Shown piece by piece: positions 35,029 to 41,112 of a DNA stretch of 41,112 bases (its first letter is position 1; the number at the start of each line of letters is the position of its first letter). The DNA comes from JBBRVP01 sp038246785 (GTDB lineage: Bacteria > Actinomycetota > Actinomycetes > Jiangellales > Jiangellaceae). A program made the position numbers and the translations under genes. Below the pieces are notes generated by a model, which had not been told where the DNA came from, did not search any database, and was given only the letters and a program-made list of their open reading frames with translations. The stretch is from assembly GCA_038246785.1 (NCBI GenBank), contig JBBRVP010000030.1:1-41112 (forward strand). Direction: 5' to 3'.

Positions 35029-35466
35029 GTGGTGAACGACGCCGACCTACCGGCCTCCGCGATCGAGTGCGAGCTCGGCCTGCTCGTGCGCCGGGCCCAG
35101 AGCCACGGGCGGGAGCTCGCTCGGCGGGTCCACCCCGAGCTCGACCTAGCGGCCTATCTGGTCATGGTCCGGCTCGACGCCTGCGGCGGCGAGCGGGTGA
35201 GCGATCTCGCCGCCTACTTCGGCGTCGACAAGTCGGTGACCAGCCGCCAGGTGGCAGCGCTGGAGGGGTTGGGCATGGTCAGCCGAACCCCCGATCCCGC
35301 GGACGCGCGTGCCCAGCAGCTGCGGCTCACCGCGGACGGTGCAGCGCGCCTGCGCCGGGTGCGCACCGCACGGCGCCGCCAGTTCCAGCAGCTGTTGGTG
35401 GCCTGGCCGGCCGAGGACGTGAGCCGGTTCGCCGGCTACCTCTCCCGCTTCAACGCTCTCTACTAA
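35029..35466 (+). CDS. MarR-family transcriptional regulator
   Basis: This 145-residue winged-helix protein has GERVSDLAAYFGVDKSVTSRQVAALEGLGMVSRTPDPADARAQQLRLTADGAARL, with the recognition helix and the wing (DPADARAQQLRLT) that define MarR. Its ligand is not known. The start is ambiguous between GTG 35029 and GTG 35032. It follows coaX by 25 bp without an obvious operator, so it may be co-transcribed. Its target is not evident; the palindrome 18 bp downstream is a weak candidate for self-control. Confidence 0.88.
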   Translation: MVNDADLPASAIECELGLLVRRAQSHGRELARRVHPELDLAAYLVMVRLDACGGERVSDLAAYFGVDKSVTSRQVAALEGLGMVSRTPDPADARAQQLRLTADGAARLRRVRTARRRQFQQLLVAWPAEDVSRFAGYLSRFNALY

Positions 35467-35483
35467 CCGCCGTCCCCCCGACG

Positions 35484-35525
35484 TGTCAGGCTCTCGCGGG
35501 GCTATGGCGGCGTCAGAGCCTGACA
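35484..35525. repeat. Perfect 11-bp palindrome with 20-nt loop between marR and lysS
   Basis: TGTCAGGCTCT at 35484-35494 and its exact complement at 35515-35525 flank a GC-rich 20-nt loop. It starts 17 bp after the marR stop and could serve as its terminator. It is unrelated in sequence to the palindromes at 24252 and 32088. Confidence 0.65.
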
Positions 35526-35602
35526 GCTCGGCGAGTGGGGGGTGGCCCCGGGCGACGCGCGGGGCCGGGCGGCGCTCGACGCGCCACTAGCCTGGCGCCG
35601 TG

Positions 35603-37117
35603 ATGGAGCCCGATCGCGCCGACGTCGACGTGGGGCTTACGGACCTGCCCGAGCAGCTGCGCGTCCGCCGGGCCAAGCGTGACCGGCTGTTGGCGGCCGG
35701 CGAGCAGCCGTACCCCGTCCAGGTTCCGCGCACCACCAGCCTGGCCGAAGTCCGGGGCGAGTACGCCGCCCTGGCGCCGGGCGAGGAAACCGACGAGGTC
35801 GTCGCCGTCACCGGTCGGGTCGTCCACCTGCGCAACACCGGCCGGTTGTGTTTCGCGACCCTGCAGGAAGGCGGCGGCACCCGGCTGCAGGTGATGCTCT
35901 CGCTGGCCGGAGTGGGCGAGCAGCGACTGGCTGCGTGGAAGGGCGACGTCGACCTCGGTGACCACGTGTGGGTACGCGGCCGCGTCGTGTCCAGCAAGCG
36001 GGGCGAGCTGTCGGTCATGGCCGCGGAGTGGGGGCTGGCGGCGAAGGCCCTGCGACCGCTGCCGGTGCTGCACCGCGAGCTGTCCGAGGAGACCCGCGTA
36101 CGCCAGCGCTACGTCGACCTCGTCGTGCGCCCGGAGGCTCGTCAGGTGCTGCTGGCGCGGAGCGCCGTCGTCCGCAGCCTGCGCGACTGCCTGGCGGCCC
36201 GGGGCTTCGTCGAGGTCGAGACGCCGATGCTGCAGACCTTGCACGGAGGGGCCGCGGCGCGCCCCTTCGTGACCCACATGAACGCCCTCGACATCGACCT
36301 CTACCTGCGCATCGCGCCGGAACTCTTCCTCAAGCGCTGCGTCGTCGGCGGCATCGAGCGGGTCTTCGAGATCAACCGCAACTTCCGCAACGAGGGCATG
36401 GACGCCACACACTCGCCGGAGTTCACGATGCTCGAGGTCTACCAGGCCTGGACCGACTACGAGGGGATCGGCCGACTCACCCGTGAGATCGTCCAGGAGG
36501 CCGCCCTCGCGGTGTTCGGCAGCACGACGGTGCGGCTGCTCGACGGCAGCGACTACGAGCTCGGCGGCGAGTGGGCGAGCCTGCCGATGTACGGCTCGCT
36601 GTCGGCCACCCTGGGCGTCGAGGTCACGCCGCAGACGCCGGTTCGGGAGCTGCGGGAGTACGCCGAGCGCTTCGACCTGGTCGTCGACCCGGCCCACTTG
36701 GGGCACGGCAAGCTCGTGGAGGAGCTGTGGGAGCACCTCGTGGGAAGCTCGCTCGGCGCGCCCACCTTCGTCCGCGACTTCCCGGTCGACACGGCGCCGC
36801 TGACTCGCGAGCACCGCTCACAACCAGGGGTTGCCGAGAAGTGGGACCTCTACGTCCGGGGCTTCGAGCTGGCCACCGGCTACTCCGAGCTCGTCGACCC
36901 GGTGGTGCAGCGGCAGCGCTTCGAGGAGCAGGCCAAGCTCGCGGCGCTCGGGGACGAGGAGGCCATGCGCCTCGACGAGGACTTCCTGCGCGCCATGGAG
37001 TTCGGCATGCCGCCGATGGGCGGCATGGGCATCGGCATCGACCGGCTGATGCGGGCGCTCGTCGGCGTCGGGGGAATCCGCGAGTCCATCCTGTTCCCGC
37101 TGGTGAAGCCGGGATGA
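35603..37117 (+). CDS. lysS: Lysyl-tRNA synthetase (class II)
   Basis: This protein of about 504 residues has an N-terminal OB fold (VAVTGRVVHLRNTGRLCFATLQEGGGTRLQVM) and the class II catalytic core. Motif 1 is GFVEVETPMLQTLHGGAAARPF; FLKRCVVGGIERVFEINRNFRNEGMDATHSPEFTMLE contains motif 2; motif 3 is GMGIGIDRLMRALVG. It charges tRNA-Lys. ATG 35603 was preferred over the adjacent GTG 35600. Length and order match actinobacterial LysS next to lsr2-clpC. Its stop overlaps an ATG that opens a repeat-built small ORF. Confidence 0.95.
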   Translation: MEPDRADVDVGLTDLPEQLRVRRAKRDRLLAAGEQPYPVQVPRTTSLAEVRGEYAALAPGEETDEVVAVTGRVVHLRNTGRLCFATLQEGGGTRLQVMLSLAGVGEQRLAAWKGDVDLGDHVWVRGRVVSSKRGELSVMAAEWGLAAKALRPLPVLHRELSEETRVRQRYVDLVVRPEARQVLLARSAVVRSLRDCLAARGFVEVETPMLQTLHGGAAARPFVTHMNALDIDLYLRIAPELFLKRCVVGGIERVFEINRNFRNEGMDATHSPEFTMLEVYQAWTDYEGIGRLTREIVQEAALAVFGSTTVRLLDGSDYELGGEWASLPMYGSLSATLGVEVTPQTPVRELREYAERFDLVVDPAHLGHGKLVEELWEHLVGSSLGAPTFVRDFPVDTAPLTREHRSQPGVAEKWDLYVRGFELATGYSELVDPVVQRQRFEEQAKLAALGDEEAMRLDEDFLRAMEFGMPPMGGMGIGIDRLMRALVGVGGIRESILFPLVKPG

Positions 37118-37245
37118 GCAGCTCGGCCGCCCAGATCGAGCCGCCCACATCATGCCGGCCCACATCGTGCCGGCCCACATCGTGCCGGCCCATGTCGTGC
37201 CGGCCCATGTCGTGCCGGCCCATGTCGTGCCGGCCCATGTCGTGA
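37114..37245 (+). CDS. Small ORF built from a 15-bp repeat, bridging lysS and argA
   Basis: ATG 37114 overlaps the lysS stop as ATGA. The frame runs 43 codons (MSSSAAQIEPP, then repeated SCRP(T/M)) and ends with a TGA that overlaps the GTG of the next gene (GTGA). The Cys-rich repeat peptide has no family I know. The exact overlap at both ends argues that ribosomes can pass from lysS to argA through this frame. It may be only a coupling device, or a minisatellite grown inside a former spacer. Confidence 0.4.
   Translation: MSSSAAQIEPPTSCRPTSCRPTSCRPMSCRPMSCRPMSCRPMS
37140..37244 (+). repeat. 15-bp minisatellite (seven units) at the lysS/argA junction
   Basis: One degenerate unit (37140-37154) and six units of CCGGCCCA(C/T)(A/G)TCGTG (37155-37244) lie in tandem. 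The last four are identical, which implies recent expansion. In one frame they encode SCRPM, in another VPAHV. Because the unit is 15 bp, copy number can vary without changing either frame. Confidence 0.92.
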
Positions 37246-37763
37246 CTGGGCCCGCCGTGACCGTGCGCCGCGCGCGCACAGCCGACGTCCCCGCGATCCG
37301 GGCCATCGTCGACGTCTACACCCACGACCGGATCCTGCTGGCCAAGGAGCGGGTGACCCTCTACGAGGACGTCCAGGAGTTCTGGGTGGCCGAGACCGGC
37401 GGCGGCGGCGTCGTCGGCTGCGGTGCGCTGCACGTCATGTGGGAGGACCTCGCCGAGGTCCGCACGCTCGGCGTCGACCCCGCCGCACGCGGGCGGGGCG
37501 TGGGGTCGCTCTTGCTCGACCGGCTCGTGCGCACCGCCGCCGAGCTCGGTGTCAGCAAGGTGTTCTGCCTCACTTTCGAGGTCGATTTCTTCTCCGACCA
37601 CGGATTCGTCGTCGTCGACGGTGCCCCGGTAGCACCTGAGGTATTCGTCGAGCTGCTCCGCTCGCTCGACGAGGGGGTCGCTGAGTTCTTGGACCTGGAG
37701 CGGGTCAAACCGAACACGCTCGGCAACTCACGGATGCTGCTGCGGCTTCCCTTCGCGCATTGA
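37242..37763 (+). CDS. argA: GNAT amino-acid N-acetyltransferase (ArgA-type, Rv2747-like)
   Basis: This 173-residue GNAT protein has VTVRRARTADVPAIRAIVDVY, LYEDVQEFWVAE, GCGALHVMWEDLAEVRTLGVDP, the acetyl-CoA loop RGRGVGSLLLDRL, then VFCLTFEVDFFSDHGF and VKPNTLGNSRMLL. These blocks match the short actinobacterial N-acetylglutamate synthase (Rv2747), the first step of arginine synthesis. GTG 37242 was chosen because it overlaps the small ORF stop and gives the family length. An ATG at 37152 would add a (VPAHV)n repeat N-terminus. No good ribosome-binding site is seen, consistent with coupling. It is not the usual neighbour of lysS and lsr2. Confidence 0.85.
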   Translation: MTGPAVTVRRARTADVPAIRAIVDVYTHDRILLAKERVTLYEDVQEFWVAETGGGGVVGCGALHVMWEDLAEVRTLGVDPAARGRGVGSLLLDRLVRTAAELGVSKVFCLTFEVDFFSDHGFVVVDGAPVAPEVFVELLRSLDEGVAEFLDLERVKPNTLGNSRMLLRLPFAH

Positions 37764-37869
37764 CCGGTCGGTAGTAGTGCGTTCTCCTCGACAATGCTCT
37801 AGCGTTCACTGTGCGCGGGCAGCGGCCTGGAGACGAGGGCCCCCACATTCGCATCCCGAAGGAGACCAG

Positions 37870-38211
37870 ATGGCGCAGAAGGTGCAAGTCATGCTTGTCG
37901 ACGACCTCGACGGCGGTGAAGCGGCGGAGACCCTGGGTTTCAGCCTGGACGGTGTCAACTACGAGATCGACCTGTCGACCCGAAACGCCGCCAAGCTGCG
38001 CGACGCGATGGCGTCGTGGGTCGGCCACGCCCGCCGCGTGAGCGGGCGCAGCGCTTCGGCCGGCGGACGCCGTCGCGCCGCGCGCGGTCCCCGCTCCGGC
38101 CCAGACACCGCGACGGTGCGAGAGTGGGCGCGCCAGAACGGGTTCAAGGTGAGCGACCGCGGGCGCATCTCGGCCGATGTGATGGCGGCGTACGAGAAGG
38201 CGCACAGCTGA
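37870..38211 (+). CDS. lsr2: Lsr2 nucleoid-associated protein
   Basis: This 113-residue protein has the Lsr2 dimerisation domain (VQVMLVDDLDGGEAAETLGFSLDGVNYEIDLS), a basic linker, and the C-terminal DNA-binding helices VREWARQNGFKVSDRGRISADVMAAYEKA with the AT-hook-like RGR. It bridges DNA and silences AT-rich, often acquired, genes. The ATG has AAGGAG 6 nt upstream. The upstream 106 bp, which include AT-richer DNA around 37770-37805, must hold its own promoter. Its position between lysS and clpC is conserved. Confidence 0.95.
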   Translation: MAQKVQVMLVDDLDGGEAAETLGFSLDGVNYEIDLSTRNAAKLRDAMASWVGHARRVSGRSASAGGRRRAARGPRSGPDTATVREWARQNGFKVSDRGRISADVMAAYEKAHS

Positions 38212-38238
38212 GCTCACGGCTCAGGTCACGGAGCCGAG

Positions 38239-38265
38239 GCCCGCGCCGGGTCAGCCGGCGCGGGC
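38239..38265. terminator. Strong stem-loop between convergent lsr2 and the dehydrogenase gene
   Basis: A perfect 11-bp GC stem (GCCCGCGCCGG at 38239-38249 with 38255-38265) closes a 5-nt loop. The stop codon of the minus-strand gene lies in the loop and right arm. It is the clearest terminator in the window and can act in both directions. Confidence 0.75.
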
Positions 38266-39432
38266 GCTCAGGCGCCACAGCGCCCCGTCGTAGGTGACCG
38301 CCCACTGTTCGCCGAGCTCACCTTCGCCGAATGCGGTCACCCGCGGCAACGTCGTCACCTGCCGGTAGGTGCCGGTGCCGGTCGTCATCCACACCCGGCC
38401 GCTGGCGTAGTCGCCGAAGAAGTAGCGCCCGCCGATCACCCGGGCATAGCTGGCGCCGCGGTAGACATAGCCGCCGATGATGGCCTCGCCGCGGCTGTGT
38501 GAATACCACAGGTACGGCGCGCGGCGGGCGGCTGCGGTGCAGCGCGCCGAGTTGTACACGGCAGGCCCCTCGCGGCACGACCAGCCGAGGTTGGCGCCAC
38601 CGGGCCGGGTGCCGAGGACGTCGATCTCCTCGTACCGGTTCTGCCCCACGTCGCCCACCCACAGCCGGCCGTTGCCGCGGTCGGCGGAGAAGCGCCACGG
38701 ATTGCGCAGGCCGTAGGCCCAGATCTCGCGGCGAGCGGTCGATGACCTGGCGTAGGGGTTGCTCGCCGGGATGCAGAAGAGCCGACCGGTGCACGAGCGG
38801 GAGACGTCCAGCCGAAGGATCTTGCCGGACAGCGTCCGCAGGTTTCGGGCGTTGTCCAGCGGGTCGCCGGCACCGCCGCCGTCCCCGGTCCCGATGTAGA
38901 GCAGGCCGCCGCTGAACAGCAGCTGCCCGGCGTTGTGGTTGCTGAAGCGGTTGTGGGCCACGGCCAGCACCAGCCGCCGACTGGAGGCTGGGACCGAGTC
39001 GGCCGAGGCCGACGACGCGCGCAGCCGCATCACGTGCAGTGCGCCGTCGCCCGCGGTGTAGGCGACGAAGACGTAGGGCCGTCCGCTGGCGTAGCGCGGA
39101 TCGAACGCCATCCCGAGCAACCCCTGCTCGCCCCCGCTCGAGCGCACGACGCTGCGCAGGTCGATGAAGTAGCGGGGCAGCCGGCGCCCGGTCCTCGTGT
39201 CCAGCGCCCGCACCGTGCCCCGGCGCTCGATGAGGTAGAGGTGCCGGCTGCCGTTGCGGGCGCCAACGATCCCGACGGGCTGGACGAGGCTGCCGCCGGC
39301 GAGCACCTTGACGAACGACACGCGGACGGTGGCGGCGCTGGCCGGCGCGGCGGCGAGCACCGCCACGACGACAGCGACGACGCTGGCGAGGATCACCCAG
39401 GCGCGTGCCCGCGCGCTGTTCCAGACGGCCAT
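38251..39432 (-). CDS. Secreted PQQ-dependent sugar/sorbosone dehydrogenase-like protein
   Basis: This 393-residue protein has a signal peptide (WVILASVVAVVVAVLAAAPASA, cleaved near residue 34) and a six-bladed beta-propeller of the glucose/sorbosone dehydrogenase family. Motifs are GEQGLLGMAFDP, HNRFSNHNAGQLLFSGGLLYIGTGDGGGAGDP, EIWAYGLRNPWRFS, and GDVGQNRYEEIDVL. Soluble members use PQQ and Ca to oxidise aldoses outside the membrane, but many homologues (HHIP-like) have unproven activity. Four Cys may form disulfides. ATG 39432 was chosen for the signal peptide. It has no good ribosome-binding site. It splits lsr2 from clpC and is transcribed in the opposite direction. Confidence 0.87.
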   Translation of the reverse strand: MAVWNSARARAWVILASVVAVVVAVLAAAPASAATVRVSFVKVLAGGSLVQPVGIVGARNGSRHLYLIERRGTVRALDTRTGRRLPRYFIDLRSVVRSSGGEQGLLGMAFDPRYASGRPYVFVAYTAGDGALHVMRLRASSASADSVPASSRRLVLAVAHNRFSNHNAGQLLFSGGLLYIGTGDGGGAGDPLDNARNLRTLSGKILRLDVSRSCTGRLFCIPASNPYARSSTARREIWAYGLRNPWRFSADRGNGRLWVGDVGQNRYEEIDVLGTRPGGANLGWSCREGPAVYNSARCTAAARRAPYLWYSHSRGEAIIGGYVYRGASYARVIGGRYFFGDYASGRVWMTTGTGTYRQVTTLPRVTAFGEGELGEQWAVTYDGALWRLSARAG

Positions 39433-39540
39433 GGGAGGCAGCCTGCCCCTTTTGCCCCCGTAAGCGGAACCCCCCTGGCGGCACCAATCGACCCGATCGT
39501 GGCCCGGACACGGTGGACGCTCGTGGGCCGGAGGGAGTCG

Positions 39541-39714
39541 GTGGTGCAGAGACGACGGTTGGCCTGGCTCCGGCACCAGAGCAGCGTGCTGATCTTGCTG
39601 CGCCACCAGGTCGCCGCCGAGCGCGACCGGATGGATCCGGCCGGGGCCGCCCGCCTGCTGAGTGCCGACCCGGCGTACGCCTCGCCGTTCGTGACGAAGC
39701 CCGCGGGGCTGTGA
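39541..39714 (+). CDS. Small basic hypothetical protein (57 aa)
   Basis: GTG 39541 has GGAGGG 5 nt upstream and opens a 57-codon frame rich in Arg and Leu (RRRLAWLRHQSSVLILLRHQVAAERDR), ending FVTKPAGL. A GTG at 39499 would extend it to 71. It is predicted as a helix followed by a polar tail. I know no family. The good start signal and its position in a gap with no other coding argue for a real gene, but it is short. Confidence 0.42.
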   Translation: MVQRRRLAWLRHQSSVLILLRHQVAAERDRMDPAGAARLLSADPAYASPFVTKPAGL

Positions 39715-39726
39715 GGCCGGTCACTA

Positions 39727-39740
39727 CGCCGCGAGCGAAC
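39727..39740. promoter_or_regulatory. ClgR-type binding site upstream of clpC
   Basis: CGC-N5-GCGAAC is the reverse complement of the ClgR box GTTCGC-N5-GCG. ClgR activates clp genes in Streptomyces, Corynebacterium and Mycobacterium. It lies 179 bp before the clpC ATG. A 6-bp inverted repeat (CGCCGC-TGAGCT-GCGGCG, 39756-39773) follows just downstream. Confidence 0.5.
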
Positions 39741-39918
39741 GGGCGTCCGGAACAGCGCCGCTGAGCTGCGGCGTTGCTGCATTCGTGGACCGGTTGCATA
39801 CCGAACCGGTCACGGGAGTTCCCGCCGACGGGAGACCCGGGCCACCCGGGGTTAGCATCGACGGACCAGCCGGGGCAGTCACCCTGACCGCCCCGCCCGG
39901 TCGCACGAGGAGCGCCGC

Positions 39919-41112
39919 ATGTTCGAGAGGTTCACCGACCGCGCCCGCCGTGTCGTGGTCCTGGCCCAGGAAGAGGCCAGGATGCTCAACCACAACTACA
40001 TCGGGACCGAGCACATCCTGCTCGGGCTCATCCACGAGGGGGAGGGCGTCGCCGCCAAGGCGCTGGAGTCGCTCGGGATCTCCCTCGACGCCGTACGCCA
40101 GCAGGTCGAGGAGATCATCGGCCAGGGCCAGCAGGCGCCGTCCGGCCACATCCCGTTCACCCCGCGCGCCAAGAAGGTGCTCGAGCTCAGCCTCCGCGAG
40201 GCCCTCCAGCTCGGGCACAACTACATCGGCACCGAGCACATCCTGCTCGGCCTCATCCGTGAGGGCGAGGGCGTCGCCGCCCAGGTGCTGGTCAAGCTCG
40301 GCGCCGACCTCAACCGGGTCCGCCAGCAGGTCATCCAGCTGCTGTCCGGTTACCAGGGCAAGGAGACGGCCTCCGCCGGCGGCCCGGCCGCCGAGGCACC
40401 CAGCACCTCGCTCGTGCTCGACCAGTTCGGGCGCAACCTGACGCAGGCCGCCCGGGAGGGCAAGCTCGACCCGGTCATCGGGCGGGAGAAGGAGATCGAG
40501 CGGGTCATGCAGGTCTTGTCCCGCAGGACCAAGAACAACCCGGTCCTCATCGGCGAGCCGGGTGTCGGCAAGACCGCCGTCGTGGAGGGCCTGGCCCAGG
40601 CGATCGTCAAGGGCGAGGTCCCCGAGACCCTGAAGGATAAGCAACTCTACACCCTCGATCTCGGTGCCCTGGTCGCCGGCAGCCGCTACCGCGGCGACTT
40701 CGAGGAGCGGTTGAAGAAGGTCCTGAAGGAGATCCGCACCCGCGGCGACATCATCCTGTTCATCGACGAGATCCACACCCTGGTGGGTGCGGGCGCCGCC
40801 GAGGGCGCGATCGACGCGGCGAGCATCCTCAAGCCGATGCTGGCCCGCGGCGAGCTGCAGACGATCGGCGCGACCACCCTCGACGAGTACCGCAAGTACG
40901 TCGAGAAGGATGCCGCCCTCGAGCGGCGCTTCCAGCCGATCCAGGTCGCCGAGCCGACGCTGGCGCACACCATCGAGATCCTCAAGGGCCTGCGCGACCG
41001 CTACGAGGCCCACCACCGGGTGTCGATCACCGACCCGGCGCTGGTGGCCGCCGCGCAGCTCGCCGACCGCTACATCTCCGACCGCTACCTGCCCGACAAG
41101 GCGATCGACCTC
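39919..41112 (+). CDS. clpC: ClpC AAA+ chaperone/unfoldase (5' part)
   Basis: The first 398 residues of a protein usually about 840 long are present, and the window ends inside the first AAA module. Two Clp N-repeats (both containing HNYIGTEHILLGLI) cover residues 1-145. The D1 module begins near LTQAAREGKLDPVIGREKEIERV and has Walker A GEPGVGKT, Walker B ILFIDEIHTLVGAG and ALERRFQPI. The last residues are YLPDKAIDL. ClpC unfolds substrates for the ClpP protease and is essential in many actinobacteria. ATG 39919 has GAGGAG 6 nt upstream. It is preceded by a 204-bp leader with a ClgR-type box. Confidence 0.96.
   Translation, partial: MFERFTDRARRVVVLAQEEARMLNHNYIGTEHILLGLIHEGEGVAAKALESLGISLDAVRQQVEEIIGQGQQAPSGHIPFTPRAKKVLELSLREALQLGHNYIGTEHILLGLIREGEGVAAQVLVKLGADLNRVRQQVIQLLSGYQGKETASAGGPAAEAPSTSLVLDQFGRNLTQAAREGKLDPVIGREKEIERVMQVLSRRTKNNPVLIGEPGVGKTAVVEGLAQAIVKGEVPETLKDKQLYTLDLGALVAGSRYRGDFEERLKKVLKEIRTRGDIILFIDEIHTLVGAGAAEGAIDAASILKPMLARGELQTIGATTLDEYRKYVEKDAALERRFQPIQVAEPTLAHTIEILKGLRDRYEAHHRVSITDPALVAAAQLADRYISDRYLPDKAIDL

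Noticed and set aside
37140..37244. CRISPR-like array
   Set aside because: Units of 15 bp are directly adjacent with no spacers, and no cas genes are nearby. It is a minisatellite; the same applies to 19870-19933.
39715..39918. HspR (HAIR) or CIRCE element before clpC
   Set aside because: No CTTGAGT-N7-ACTCAAG or TTAGCACTC-N9 pattern is present; only the ClgR-type site fits.

Overview
This window is GC-rich, densely coded DNA with many GTG starts and 4-bp gene overlaps, typical of an actinobacterium. The right half (ppa, dacB, DUF2342 metalloprotease, tilS, hpt, ftsH, folE, folP, folB, folK, DUF3180, coaX, lysS, lsr2, clpC) has the gene order I know from mycobacteria and other Actinobacteria (Rv3628 to Rv3596c in M. 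tuberculosis). Family-level resemblance points to a soil-type or Frankia/Geodermatophilus-like lineage rather than Mycobacterium, but the species cannot be named from this window. No rRNA, tRNA, CRISPR array or insertion sequence was recognised.

Region 1 (1-11959) is a lipid or polyketide locus. It holds the C-terminal end of a Pfa-like multidomain synthase (ACP-like, ketoreductase and dehydratase domains), a translationally coupled 1854-residue single-chain acyl-CoA carboxylase of the eukaryotic ACC architecture, and a convergent Sfp-type phosphopantetheinyl transferase. A bifunctional aldehyde/alcohol dehydrogenase (AdhE) starts on the far side. Carboxylated extender supply, carrier activation and chain building therefore lie side by side; a link to AdhE is only a hypothesis.

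Region 2 (11978-17377) is accessory. It has trmO, then a sulfur-stress cluster: a CsoR-family regulator lacking the copper-site histidine (CstR-like), its palindromic operator, a rhodanese, the scar of a metallo-beta-lactamase-fold persulfide dioxygenase, a truncated second rhodanese and a TauE/SafE exporter. Two DUF202 membrane proteins follow, then a TetR/MFS drug-efflux pair with a clear operator.

Region 3 (17691-41112) is the conserved chromosomal core: cell-wall enzymes (an NlpC/P60 hydrolase with a long Ala/Arg coiled coil, and DacB), pyrophosphatase, tRNA-lysidine synthetase, HPRT, FtsH, the folate genes folE-folP-folB-folK, a DivIVA-like protein, two PH-domain membrane proteins, pantothenate kinase III, LysS, an ArgA-type acetyltransferase, Lsr2, a secreted PQQ-type sugar dehydrogenase and the 5' part of clpC. 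panC and panD, usually found between folK and coaX, are missing here.

The intergenic DNA of region 3 is rich in structure. It has three unrelated long palindromes (24252, 32088, 35484), a 13-bp tandem repeat between ppa and dacB, a 12-bp repeat at the folP stop, and a 15-bp minisatellite that forms a small ORF coupled to both lysS and argA. There are also candidate SOS (before ftsH) and ClgR (before clpC) sites.
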